A stretch of 64,000 bases of DNA, taken from contig CM070561.1 of assembly GCA_036346405.1 (NCBI GenBank), positions 35,195,958-35,259,957 on the forward strand. The letters are read 5' to 3'. Under the pieces are notes generated by a model that was not told the origin of the DNA, searched no databases, and saw only the letters and a list, made by a program, of their open reading frames with translations. Below are positions 35,196 through 47,117 of this stretch, in pieces (position 1 is the first letter of the stretch; each line of letters starts with the position of its first letter). Position numbers and translations under genes: made by a program. The stretch is from Phyllostachys edulis (lineage: Eukaryota > Streptophyta > Magnoliopsida > Poales > Poaceae).

Positions 35196-38169
35196 TCATC
35201 CGATGATCTCGTCTGGCACTGTCCCAAACCTCGTCCGCCTCTGCAATAAAAAGAACGAGAGAAACCATGAAAAATTTAGGCATATTCTTACTACTTTGCA
35301 CAATGGTCAAGGACAGAACGGTGTAATTCGTACATGGATATCGAGGAATCCCCTCATTTCGAACAAAATCTCAGAGTGATGCAATGTAAAAAGATATATA
35401 GAAGCTCGAATTATCATTGATTTTGGGAAAAAAAAGGAAATTGGGATGGTTTGTTGCATACTTTGCAATCCTTGACAAATGAGCGCTTTCCCTTGAGAAG
35501 GAAGCGTTGTGAAACTCTATAAAGTCCCTTTCTTTTGTACCGAAAAGCAAAAGCCGTGGCTGATGCATGATGATTGTCCGGAGCCCGGACTAACAACAAC
35601 TTGCCCTAACGACTTCGCACGCAAACAAAAGTAGTAAACGCTAGCTTACACCAGTACGCTTTTAAGTTTAGTTTGGTTAAGTCGACTAAACCGCCAAATA
35701 TCCAGGAGGTTTGCCACTCCATTAGATCATTACTCTTACGAACCTAGAAGGCAGGGCAGATCCAGATACAGTTACTGGGTCATGTGACCCCGGCGATCTC
35801 AGTACAATCAAATATGACATTCTATAAATGCATAAAGTCACTCTAATTGTCCAAGTGAGATTAACGCGTGGTGTGGTGACACTAATAACTCAATTTTCTG
35901 GATAAAAGGAACATGTAGAACTACGCACCCAAGTGTTCTGGTTACATCGTGAATGCGCTTGTCGAGGCCAATGAAAGAATAATCTCTCTCGCTAACACCG
36001 CTATCAACAACGAACCAGGCGGCATTTGGTAGTAAATGTAGTCTCGAAAAGCCAATAATACATGTGCAAACCAAAGTGAACTAGCAAAAACGACGTCTAC
36101 TTTGGATCAGAGTAGTATTAATTAAAAGCACGGGCAGCCTCGGCAGCCGTGCCATCGTACAGCGCTCGTGATTAGTCTAACAAACACCAGAATCTTAGGC
36201 ACATGCACTACGAGATTGCCTCGCTCTTGCTCATGCGAGCAACCTTTGCTGCTAGGTTTGTTAACAACCGACTATACTCCCTGCGTGTGGCTATATTTAT
36301 TTGTTAACTGAATATAACAAGAAAGCATTAAATCTAACAAATATTTAATAAAAAATGGCTATATATATCTCTATTAAATAACATATCACAACTACTTAAC
36401 ATCTTCTAAAGCATTTAAGTAGGAATACGGAGAGAAAAAATATATAATAACTATATATTCTATATTTCTATAATAGATAAAATATATTGAAATGGAGGCC
36501 ACGAACAAATATAGCGAAATGGAAGGAGTAGTTTACACCATCAATGTATTGAAATGGAGGCCACGAACAAATATAGCGAAATGGGAGGAGTGGTTTACAC
36601 CATCACCAACCGTCCTACTAGACCATAACCAAAACTGAAATCGACTTGAGCTGGCTCTTAATTAATGCGACCTTGCTTGCTCGCTTGCCTGTGATTTAGG
36701 CCTTAGATCAACCACACCAAACAGAGCCCGTCCTACCTGTCCCCCCAAGCTCACATGCTCGACCAGACACGTACGTATATATCATGCTTTTTTTTAAAAG
36801 TTATAAGAGTACGTTGATTAGTTATACTAATGTACAATTACAGATACGAGACACTAGTATATGTTCCAACTGCAGTGTCGTGCCGTGACGTGTCGTGCCA
36901 ACTACTCCGGTGATGGAAGGAGCAAGAAGCTTCGCTAGCTTGTTGGCGCAGCAAGTGACACGCCCGCGAGTTGAAGAGGGTCCAAAGGGGCATTCGGAAA
37001 GGTGGAGACTGCACGTCTGATCCCAAAGGCCAGAAAAGGTTGCCACGGATCACAATGCACAGCTCCAAAATCGCCTCGCTCGCTAGAAGAATCCATGAAG
37101 AAGAATATCTGCGGAGCATCGATCCACCGGTGATATTCCTCTGTTTATTTGTAAAAGAAATCTGTACGGAGCCTGGATCCTGGAGCCTAGAGCGTTTGTT
37201 ATGGTCTTATGGATGCAGATCTACTGCTTGTTGATTCCGGCCGGATCGATTACCGACTGCTTTAAGATCTGTGCAGTTTTTCTTTCGAAAGGGGCCAGAT
37301 TGGTCGGCCCGTACTAATATTCATCCGGTGGTGATTTCCTTCCTTGTGCTAGTAGTAGTATTATAACATGTAAGAGACGTCCTTATCAGCTAAGCCTAGT
37401 TGAGCTAGAGCTCGTGTGTTAGTATAGCGACAATTATCGTGTAAGAACTGCGGAAAATGATGTAACATGACAATTCTATTCTACCGACGTAAGAAAGGAC
37501 ACGGAGGAAGATGGTCACCTCTTTCTTCATGGCCGTCTTCTTGCTCGACAGCGCCGAGACCGGCGGGCAGGTCGTCGGCGCCGGCGCAGGCGCGGCGCCC
37601 TGGTCCCTGGCGACGCAGAGCTGCATGATCTTGTCGGCGGCCTCGGCGGCGTCCTTGCTCTCCTTCATAAGCCGCGCCACCTCGGCCTTGGGCAGGCGTA
37701 TCCGCAGCCGCACCGCGCCGTCCACGCCGACCTCTAAGGACGACGGCCGGGGCGACTCGCCGGCCGCCCTGGCGGCGGCTGCGGCGGCCGAGGGCATCAC
37801 GGCCGCCATGTCGGACATGGTGCGGCGCGAGAGCATGAGGCTCTCGAGCCGCTCCCTGGCGCCGACGTGCAGCGCGCCGGACCACGTCTTGCGCGGCGCG
37901 CGCGGGTCGTCGACGGCTGCGGAGGCGGAGGCGCCGCCGCGGGGGAGCTGGACGAGGAAGTAGAGCTTCCCTGGCTTGAGCGGCGCGTCGCGGTCGAGCG
38001 GGCGGGCGTGGACGCCGAGCCGCCGCACCTCCTCGGACTCGAGGAGCTGGTGGTCCGGGTGGCCCCGCAGCGCCGCGCCGGCCGCGGCGGGCGTCTTGTA
38101 CCGGAACGTGGCGCCGTCCACCGTCATCACCTTGGCCGCGCGCCGTCTGCCGGCGAGAGCGTTGCCCAT
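35196..38169 (-). CDS. DUF4228 (PADRE) domain protein, two exons with a 45-base last exon
   Basis: Exon 1 (37519-38169) encodes 217 residues starting MGNALAGRRRAAKVMTVDG. The Met-Gly-Asn start is a likely N-myristoylation signal. The domain continues with FRYKTPAAAGA, HQLLESEEVRRLGV and LKPGKLYFLVQLP, the hallmark order of plant DUF4228 proteins. A Lys-rich stretch, SSKKTAMKKE, ends the exon at GAG|GTGACC. Without splicing the frame would run on into a hydrophobic tail unlike the family. A matching acceptor, TTTTTATTGCAG, at 35241-35252 opens a 15-codon exon (35196-35240) that reads RRTRFGTVPDEIIG-stop in the correct phase. The product would be 231 residues. Members respond to pathogens and abiotic stress, but the biochemical role is unknown. 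The intron is 2278 bases. Exon 1 is very GC-rich (3' GC decline typical of grasses). I am confident of the family and less so of exon 2. Confidence 0.85.
36486..36609. repeat. Two-copy tandem repeat, 62 bases, in the DUF4228 intron
   Basis: The unit contains ATTGAAATGGAGGCCACG, ATATAGCGAAATGG and GTTTACACCATCA. Copies start at 36486 and 36548 and differ at about two to three positions. The repeat lies inside the predicted intron. Confidence 0.8.
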
Positions 38170-38320
38170 GGCCGCGCCGCGAGCTACCTTCTTGGTAAGT
38201 GGTGGACGGGCGCGCGCGCGCGGGGTGTAATATGATTAGCGAGGAGCTTGGAGCCTTGGAGCTTGGGTTAACGTACGTGAGGTTGGAGGAGTGAGAGAGA
38301 GAGAGACAGAGAAGAGGGAG

Positions 38321-38327
38321 TTATAAA
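38321..38327 (-). promoter_or_regulatory. Probable TATA box of the DUF4228 gene
   Basis: TTATAAA on the plus strand reads TTTATAA on the minus strand, about 155 bases upstream of the start codon at 38169. It is followed (minus sense) by a CT-rich stretch, which is common near grass transcription starts. Confidence 0.55.
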
Positions 38328-38339
38328 GGTTGTCGGGCG

Positions 38340-41300
38340 TGCTCGGAGCCTCGGAGTCAAATCTCTATTTTGTTGTTACTATTTTTCACTATAGCATGGT
38401 ACTAAAATGGAAGATAAAGATACTTTAATTTGTAGGTGTTCCCATGAGCTAATTGGGAATGCAATGTTGTACTACGTATTTCCTTTTGTACATATTTCTA
38501 CTATCTATTAAAATTTGAGTATGGACCTTTTTCGTATGATGTACGGATCAAACTACCGTTTCTTTTAAATTTTGTCACCGTGTGATTCATATTAACTGAA
38601 TATCTTTTTTTTTTCTTGATAAACGAATCACTAATGCAAGTAATGCTAAAGCGGCCTGTTGGGCACTAGATGCTACTCCTACTCCACTATGACCCTAACA
38701 TGATGATGTACTTTTTTCTCTTTTTATCCCAAGATTGCATCATGATATAAACATTTGGAGTGTCTATGCTTCAGTTGACTGAAATTTCTTTATTCGTTAG
38801 TCACAATTTCTTACCGTTGGATCAATATTCTATGAGCCTGATTATCTCTTTCTAAAATAAACAAAATTATTACAAGAAAAATACAAAAAAATTCTAAACT
38901 AAACAAACGTAAATCTAAGTGAACCCTACAACCCTACAAATACAAAAACAAATAGAAAAAAACAAAAGCAAATATAACTAAAAGTTACAGTAGAGTTGTG
39001 CTAAAATTGCAGATCACTTGGTACTGCAATTTTAGACTTAATACTATGCAACTATAGGTAATTAATTGATAAGAAAATTTCAGACAACTGAAAATTAGCA
39101 AATCCGTAAACATTTTATCTGGTGCAATTTCGTTGAAGCCCAATGATGTGTAAGCACGCATTGGGATTGCAATTGACTTTTCAAATGCTAAGTTAAGTCC
39201 ACTCAGAAAAATCGTGTCATGATTTCCAAGCCTAACATTGGCTAGCAAAATTATGCGCACACGGGGTTCAGGGCTCAGCGAGTTCAATAAAATATAAATT
39301 TGTATACAGTTTAGTAGTGCATAGTTAATTGTGAACACCAAACCAAAAATATGTCTAGGACTTAAGGCTGTATGCGTGGTACCTAAGCATTCGAACTGGC
39401 AAAGATTTAGTTCAAATTATAGGTTAGTTGGTGCGAGATCAAGCCCTCGTGCAGGTCAACCCAAAGAAAAGTCTTGTCACGATGTCCATGCTCGATCTTG
39501 GTTAAACCAAATAAAACCCACACTAAATCCGTGGAGTTCAGGCTCAGCAAGCTCAACAAAATACCGAACCCACCGAGATTGAACTGGCGTCCTTCGTGCC
39601 CGCCGTACTCCGAACTCTATGGTTGGACCTTACTAAACCCCTAGCTCTCACCCGTTGTACCCGAGCCCTGACCCACCGGCCATCCATCGGCTACAGGAGC
39701 GTGAATCACGATGCAAGACCCAACAATTAGAAAAGTGGCTTATTCTAAAGACATTTTCAGGTAGCTTATGATTATTAGCACTCCGTGTGATCGGTCGTGT
39801 ATATGTGTATGCAAATGCAACCCATTTGGAGGTATGACTTTTTCTTTCTCCGGATTATCGGCAAGGACAACTAGATGTTCTTGACCAGTGAGAGGAGGAA
39901 AATAGATGATCTGCATTAAAGTGTTCAATACAGAGGATTTACTGCTCATGGATCACTGTTTATACAGCGATACTCTTCATTACAGCAGAGGATCCGGATC
40001 CATATAGAAGATGAGGTTTATTGTATTATTTTTAGGACAAAATGTTTATGCTAGTTCAACTATACACACAGACACACCATTCAACCAAATATATGGTATA
40101 TATTTTCCCCCGAAAGTATGATAACAGTGAGGCACACCATTCAGCCGAATATATGGGCACACCATTCAGACTTGACACTAAAGGAGCGAGGCACAACACA
40201 TGACCTTACCAACCGAGCTAGGCTCGATCCTCTTAAAATGCTAGAGTTACGACGTATACAATTGGTACACAAATTTTAGTACGTGGAAGGTGAATGAGAG
40301 GTCCTGTGCAAGCTCGAGTTTCATTAGGAGTGGCCACAATTGGCCAAAATTTGAGATTTATTGGAGAGAACTACTAGCTCAAATTGTCAATTCTGGAGCT
40401 CCCTAGATAAGAAACAAATCTCGTCTAACAAGAAAGTTACAGATATAGACTGCATTGCATTGATGCTTCTTATTATAATAGGTCATCTTGACATTTTCTC
40501 TCAGGAGATGTGCTACTACCACCAGAAGCATTTGATACGCGCTAATTGCCGCTCAAAATTGAATCCGGTCGCATGGTTTTACAAGTCATGATTGCATGGC
40601 CGTGTCAAGGTGTGTATGAGCCCAGGAGTCATAGATTCTATAACCCCCTCTATGACTCTTCATCTCATCTCACCAACCTTTTCCCATACATTTTATGCCT
40701 AATCTAGTAGTATAGCTTTACCTAACTTTATTGGGTGAGATTACAAAAATCAATCGGCATTCAGGTTTTGAATATTTGTATTTCTAGAGGGATAATTTGG
40801 ACTTGCAGTTCAATAATCTACTTCTCTTTTTAATTCGCCATATACTCTCCGGTAATTTGGGAGGGGCAGAAGATCCATTCGAGTATTACAGAATGGTTGT
40901 CTGCACGAACAATCTACAACAGCCTATGTACAGTGAACATCCAATGTACGTACTGTGTACGAAATAGCGACGGGCAAACCTGTGTAGGCCCGTCACTAGT
41001 CGGCAGTAGTTTGTACGCAAAGCAGCTCTTATCGTGGTCGTTGTGTACATAATAGAGCTCGAAATGATTATGTCGTAGATCATGTATACACAGATTAAAT
41101 CGGCAAATAAGGTGCGGCCTCTTGACCCATGCATATGTTCTTTTCATTTCGTCTTTTTATTTTTCTGCTTTTAACCGGTGGCGGAGTTAGAAAAATTTCG
41201 ATGAGTGCATGTTTTACACGAGTCTGAAGTATTATACAATAATTCTTATCTAGTTTTAATAGAACAAATAATTTAACCTTAATACCTATATACTTCATAC

Positions 41301-41704
41301 ATGTTTTTGAATTTTTTAGATACGACAGTACATCCCGGGCATCACCCCTAGCTATGCCCCTGCTTTTGACCGGCCCCAATTCCACTTTTTCACAGCGTTA
41401 GATCTTCCAGAATGAATAATTTACCGAATGGCTGATGTGCTGATGTGATCTGCATTAGCAGAATTAGATTCATAAAGAAAACCTAGTGCTGGCTGCATGG
41501 TCAAACAAAAGCAGGATAAAGCAAAGCAAAGCTGGATTGGAAGCACATTGCATGATTTCAGGGGATTTTGCCGGTACGATGCACCCACAAAGAAATTTGC
41601 AACTTGGATATGTGTTGACAGGATTAATGGTACTTAACGTGCGTTTGAGGTAACAATTAATTACACTAATCGATGCGTACTGAAGTTGTACATGAAGGTG
41701 CTTG
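38340..41704. other. Intergenic, no gene recognised
   Basis: This is AT-rich DNA with short frames only. A segment at about 40190-40240 resembles a tRNA A box in reverse but lacks a partner B box. Nothing else can be supported. Confidence 0.4.
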
Positions 41705-41881
41705 TGTAAGCGAGATTATCACGCGAAAATAGATTGATTGATGAGTCGATTAGGGTACAAGTATATATATACACCCGGCTGGAATATTCTCCATACGTGA
41801 TTTACAGAAATAGACATCAATAGGAGAATATCCCGGCAGAGATCGACTCGTATACGTGAGGGTCATTACGTCTGTCTAACA
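41705..41881 (-). repeat. 3' LTR of the Copia element
   Basis: Same length as the 5' LTR, with about 95% identity. One arm of the inverted repeat carries a mismatch here (TGGAATATTC instead of TGGGATATTC). Confidence 0.95.
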
Positions 41882-44800
41882 CGCCCCCGCAGTTGGAGCA
41901 TCGGCGGAGCAGACGTTCAGATTGGATCTAAACTCGGTGAAGACAGAGGACGGAAGACCCTTGGTGAAGATGTTGGCGTACTGGGAGGACGTCGGAACGT
42001 GAAGGACGCGGACATCACCCATGGCAACGCGCTCTCGAACGAAGTGAAGATCAATTTCCACATGTTTGGTGCGCTGATGCTGTACGGGGTTGGTGGAGAG
42101 ATACACCGCACTCACATTGTCGCAGTAGACAAGAGTGGCTCGGCGAAGTGGACTGTGGAGCTCATGAAGAAGCTGGCGTAGCCAAGAAGCCTCGGCCACA
42201 GCACGGTACTCAGCCTCAGCACTGGAGCGGGACACAGTGTTTTGTCGCTCCGAGGACCAGGAAACAAGGTTGTCGCCAAGGAACACAGCATAGCCAGAAG
42301 TAGACTTGCGTGTGTCGGGACAGCCTACCCAATCAGCATCAGAGTATACCACCAAATCCTGTTGCGGAGAGCGCTGTAGAGTAAGCCCAAGGTTGAGCGT
42401 GCCACGAAGGTACCGCACGCGTTTCACAAAGATAGAGGTGAGGTTCCCGGGATCGTGCATGTGAAGGCGACTTGTCAACCGCGTAGGAGATGTCCGGACG
42501 AGTAAAAGTGAGGTACTGTAAAGCTCCAGTAAGGCTCCGATAATCAGTAGGATCGCTCACAGGAGGGCCAGTAGTGTCAGAGATCTTCGGATTGGTATCC
42601 ATAGGTGTGCTACATGGCTTGCACTCTGACATACCGACGCGGTCCAGAATATCCAATGTGTACTGGTGCTGGGAGAGACAGAGACCACCAGGACGACGCT
42701 GCATAGAGATACCCAAGAAGTGATGGAGCTCCCCAAGATCCTTCATGGAAAATTCACGTTGCAGTGCACTGATAGTCCGGCGGAGTAACTCAACAGATGA
42801 GGCCGTCAGAACAATGTCATCCACATAAAGTAGCAGGTAAACAGTGTCAGCTCCACGGCAGTACACAAAGAGAGATGTATCCGTCTTGGTCTCGACAAAC
42901 CCAAGTGTTAACAAGTATGAACCGAACCGACTGTACCAAGCTCGGGGCGCCTGCTTAAGTCCATAAAGAGACTTGTTGAGGCGACATACAAAATCCGGAT
43001 GTGATGAATCCACAAAACCCGCTGGTTGTGAGCAGTAGACTGTTTCAGTGAGGTGACCATGTAGGAACACATTCTTGACGTCGAGCTGATGGATGGGCCA
43101 GTCCCGAGAGAGAGCCAAGGACAGAACACAACGCACAGTGGCAGGCTTGACGACAGGACTGAATGTCTCATCAAAGTCGATGCCCGGACGTTGAGTGAAA
43201 CCCTGAAGAACCCAACGAGCCTTGTACCTGTCAAGAGTGCCATTGGAAGTGAGCTTGTGCTTGAAAATCCATTTACCAGTGACCACTTTCGCCCTAGGCT
43301 GTCGAGGAACGAGGTCCCAAGTATTGTTGGACAGCAACGCCACATACTTGTCCTCCATGGCAGCCCGCCAATGTGGATCGGCCAAGGCGGACCGATATGT
43401 CTTGGGCAGCGGGGAGAGGGCCACAACATTTAAGTTGAGCCGCTCGACTGGCTGCCGAAAGCCGCGCTTGTCACGGGTGACCATGGCATGAGAGTTGGCG
43501 GTCAGCGGGACGAGCACCGCACCGGCGGGGAAAACCGCCGTAGGTGCGGCCGGTGCCACAGAGGCGCGGCGGTAGGGCGCGCAGAGCCGCGAGGGGGCCG
43601 CGAGCCATGGCAACCGCGGAGGACCTTCGGGGCTGGCCGCGTGTGGCGATCTGCGGGCGGCGGGGAGGCCGCCTGCCGCGCGGCGGCACGGATCTGCGGC
43701 CGGCGACGGAGAGGCAGCGTGGCGCATACGCCAAGGTGATGAGTGGCGATCACAAGAGGCGCCACGCCGGCGCGAGGGTCACATCTCCGGGGCAGATCCG
43801 CGTAGCGGCGCCACGCCGGCGCGAGGGTCGCATCTCTGGGCAGCCTGGCGCTAAGGCGACCAGAGAGAAAACAACCGCGGCGGCCCAATGGGAACGGGCG
43901 CGGTCTCATCATCAAGTAAAAAAAATCAATATCGTTAGCGGTCACAGGTTTATCCAACTTGGCAAAGGGGAACGATGCCTCGTCAAAGGTAACATGCCGG
44001 GAGATGATGACCCGGTTGGAAGTAAGATCAAGACACCAGTAACCTTTGTGGTTGGAGGAATAACCTAGGAAGACGCACAAGGTGGAACGTGGGGAGAGTT
44101 TATGAGGTGCGGTGGCTGAAAGGTTGGGATAACACGTGGAGCCGAACACGTGAAGATGAGTATAGGTGGGGTGACGGCCATGAAGGGCGAAGAAAGGAGT
44201 AGAGAAACGAAGCGTCTTGGTGGGAAGATGATTAATGAGGTATGTGGCGGTGTGGAGGGCCTCGACCCAATAGGACGGGGGGAGACTGGCCTGGAACAGT
44301 AGGGAGCGCACAATGTTGTTGATGGAACAGATAATACGTTCGGCCTTGCCGTTCTAGGGGGAGGTGTAAGGGCACGACATGCGAAGGTGGACGCCATGGG
44401 TGAGGAAGAAAGTGCGAGCGCTAGAGTTGTCAAACTCGCGACCGTTGTCACATTGGACGTTCTTGATCGTGGTTCCGAACTGTGTAGCCACATAAGAGAA
44501 GAAGTGAGAGATAGTGGAAAAAATGTCGGACTTAAGACGAAGAGGAAACAACCAAAGAAAATGCGAGCAATCATCAAGAATGACCAAGTAATATTTATAA
44601 CCAGACACACTGACGACAGGTGATGTCCAAAGGTCACAATGAACTAAATCAAAATTCTTGAGAGCTCTAGACTGTGAAGTAGCAAAAGGTAAGCGGACAT
44701 GACAGCCAAGTTGACAAGCATGGCAAAGAGCGTCAATGGCACTTTTATTACAAGAGATGGCGGACATATTAGCTAATGTGGAGAGGGCATCGTGACTAGG

Positions 44801-46379
44801 ATGACCAAGACGACAATGCCACAAGGAAGCTGGGGCTCCGGCGACAAAGGCACATGGTGTGGGGAGTGACACCGGTAGATGTAGAGGATAGAGCGGCCCG
44901 GAGCTATTGCACCTGACGATCACGTTTTTGGACCGAAGATCCTTCACAGAAAGGCCAGCAGGGTCAAACTCTATGGAACAATTGTTATCGGTAGTAAACT
45001 GGCGAACATATATAAGATTTTTGATAATGTGTGGTGCAACCAAAACATTATTAAGATGAAAAGGACTGGGAAAGACGGTAGAGCCAGTAGAGGTAATGGG
45101 CAGCAATGACCCATTACCGACAACAATCGATGAAGGAGTGAATGACCATGGTGGATGAGTCAAGGAGAGGTTACCGGCGTCCGAGGTCATGTGCGATGAA
45201 GCACCAGAGTCCATGTACCAATCGTTGGTGGCGGGTGGAGTCAGCGTCATGGTACTGAAAGCGTTCGCCAACGACTGCTGATCCCAAGAGCCAAGGCCCG
45301 ACATCGGTGTCCACCCGGGTGCCGGAGCCGCCTGTGGACCAAGGGTCGGCACGGGTGGGTAGTGTAGCTGCGGGAGGGGCGCCAGCCGGCCGGAGGGTAG
45401 AAGCGCGGTCATCTTGTAGAGGGCGCGCGATGGCGAGAACGCCGCCGGCATGTCGTCGCTGGGAGGCGCGCCTCTGGGCCTTGATTCTTGCCCGCTTTGG
45501 AAGCCTTGGTGACCCGGCCACATCTGAATTGTGCCGGTCCAGGGATTGTAAAAGGAGGGCCAGGGCGCGGTGTTGACGCTGGATGAGCCCGCGCCACCGG
45601 AGGCCTTTCCACCGCCATTGCCGCGGTGGCGACGACGGTTGGCATTGCCAGAGCCGCCGGAGGAGTTGCCCTGTGGAGGGGCGGGCGCGCGACCCATGGA
45701 TGCGTCGCCGCTGTGTCCGGACGACGCGCCCTGCTGTGCGTCCCCAGTTTGTGCGCCCCCACGAGGGGCAGGCGGGGTGGCAGCGATGAAAGTGGTGGCG
45801 GAGGAGGACCGGTTTGCCATCGTCAGTTCCTCGAGTAGGAGGTCGGAGCGAACCTCGAGAAATGATGGGAACGGACGCTGGCATTTGAGCAAGGCGGCCA
45901 TATAAGAGAACTTGTTGTTCAACCCGCGAAGGACAACGAGAACGAGAGTTCGATCACGCACGGGCTCGCCGAGGGCTCCAAGGGTGTCGGCCATACTTTT
46001 CAGCTTCCGGTAGTAATCTGACACGGAGAGGTCGCCTTGGACGAACTGGCGAAACTCGGCGTCAAGGAACAGGGCGCGAGTCTCCTGATTGCCAAGGAAT
46101 TGTTCTTGTAGGTCGAGCTAGACGAGCCGGGCGGTGGCGCCGGGTGACATGAGGATCTCCATGAGCTCGGTAGAAATAGTGCCATACAGCCATGAGCGAA
46201 CGACGCAGTCCATTCGGTACCAATCAGGGAGGTCGGGGTGGACGTCATCGGTGAGGACGTGGTCGGTGAGGGAGAATTTGCCGAGCGTCATGAGCAAGTG
46301 CTCGCGCCATTTGCTGTAGTGCGGGGAGGCGAGGTCCAGAACAATAGGCACGATGGCCTTTATATTCTGGACCGCCACA
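41876..46379 (-). pseudogene. Copia gag-pol polyprotein with stops and frameshifts
   Basis: Gag (46000-46379) includes LDLASPHYSKWREHLLMTL. A stop at 46118-46120 (TAG, probably from TGG) breaks it before the LDLQEQFLGNQETRALFLD segment. Protease has the active-site motif WYMDSGASSHMTSD near 45190. The integrase zinc region has LWHCRLGHPSHDALSTL and its core has DLWTSP, LDDCSHF and the CDNGREF loop. A stop at 44354-44356 replaces the usual Gln in the SP-Q-NGKAER motif. Reverse transcriptase (42480-43430) has KWIFKHKL, LDVKNVFLHG, SLYGLKQAPRAW and the catalytic YVDD at about 42830. A frameshift near 42440-42490 separates it from RNase H (VVYSDADWVGC, RSSAEAEYRA, KHVEIDLHFVRE). Another frame change lies near 43500-43900. 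It cannot encode an active polyprotein. Confidence 0.92.
43752..43836. repeat. Short tandem duplication in the Copia element
   Basis: The block GCGCCACGCCGGCGCGAGGG followed by a CATCTC stretch occurs twice, about 48 bases apart, in the frame-disturbed region between integrase and reverse transcriptase. It may be one cause of the frame loss there. Confidence 0.6.
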
Positions 46380-46923
46380 GCCTGGGCGTGAAGGTTGGAG
46401 AGAGCGGCCGCCTCGTGAAGGACCAGCGCTGGTGGACTTAGCGGCGTGCGTGGCAGACCTCGTACTCCGGCGGCGATGGCATCGCGGCGACCTCGACTCC
46501 GAAGCGATAAGCGGCATCGCGCTCCACGAGCAAGCGGTGGCGCTCATGCTCATGAGCGACGCGACATCGCGGCCGAGGGCGGCGGCGGCGTCATCTCGCC
46601 ATGGCGGAGAGGCGGTGGAGTGCACGAAGCGGCGGTGGCCTCGCGCTCACGAGTGACGGCGGCGGGAGCATCGCGGTCGGCGGCGGCGGAGGCCTCGCAC
46701 TCGGCGGCAGACCGCATCTACCATGGCGGAGGCGGTGGGTGCACTCACGAAGCGGCGGCCTCACGCCACGAGCGACGGCGACATCGCGGTCGAGGCGGTG
46801 GCGGCCTCGCGCTCGGCAGCGGCACCGGCCTCGCGCTCGGCGGCGGCGCCGTCATTTACCATGGCGGAGAGGCGACAGGTGGTTAGGGTTGGGTGGAAGC
46901 GTGCGGTCGCAGGAGGAGCGACC
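46380..46923 (-). repeat. GC-rich leader of the Copia element with internal repeats
   Basis: Between the primer site and gag lie three imperfect copies (near 46600, 46722 and 46858) of a unit with CCATGGCGGAG. The first two continue into CACGAAGCGGCGG and a GC-rich CTCGCGCTC stretch. The long frames on both strands are composition shadows. The gag may begin within this leader, since an in-frame ATG before the NIKAIVPIVLDLASPHYSKW segment was not fixed. Confidence 0.6.
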
Positions 46924-46935
46924 GGCCTGATACCA
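46924..46935 (-). other. Primer-binding site of the Copia element
   Basis: Read on the minus strand, TGGTATCAGGCC directly follows the 5' LTR terminus. It matches the initiator methionine tRNA complement TGGTATCAGAGC at 10 of 12 positions. Confidence 0.85.
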
Positions 46936-47112
46936 TGTAAGCGAGATTATCACGCGAAAATAAATTGATCGATGAGTTGACGAGGGTACAAGTATATATA
47001 TACACCCGGCTGGGATATTCTCCATACGTGATTTATAGAAATAGACATCAACAGGAGAATATCCCGGCAGAGATCGACTCGTATACGTGAGGGTCATTAC
47101 GTCTGTCTAACA
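46936..47112 (-). repeat. 5' LTR of the Copia element
   Basis: In element sense it starts TGTTAGACAG and ends CTCGCTTACA. It contains a TATATATA tract and a perfect 12-base inverted repeat, GGGATATTCTCC / GGAGAATATCCC (plus-strand arms 47012-47023 and 47054-47065). Confidence 0.95.
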
Positions 47113-47117
47113 GCTTG

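Larger units (their letters stand above)
41705..47112 (-). mobile_element. Complete Copia retrotransposon with 177-base LTRs, inactive
   Basis: Two 177-base LTRs (41705-41881 and 46936-47112) flank an internal domain on the minus strand. The whole is bounded by the target duplication GCTTG (41700-41704 and 47113-47117). By eye the LTRs differ at 8 of 177 positions, seven of them transitions. At an assumed grass rate of 1.3e-8 per site per year this would mean roughly 1.8 million years. Domain order gag, protease, integrase, reverse transcriptase, RNase H shows Copia. The short LTRs and motif style fit the Ale/Retrofit group (inference). Confidence 0.95.

Noticed and set aside
37511..38235. 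Plus-strand frames over the DUF4228 exon
   Set aside because: Antisense shadows of a GC-rich exon whose minus-strand product is recognised.
40190..40260. Possible tRNA or SINE segment (A-box-like sequence on the minus strand)
   Set aside because: No matching B box at the correct distance and no cloverleaf could be drawn.
46432..46968. Plus-strand frames over the Copia leader
   Set aside because: GC-rich repeats in the element leader give long frames in several phases. No protein family.
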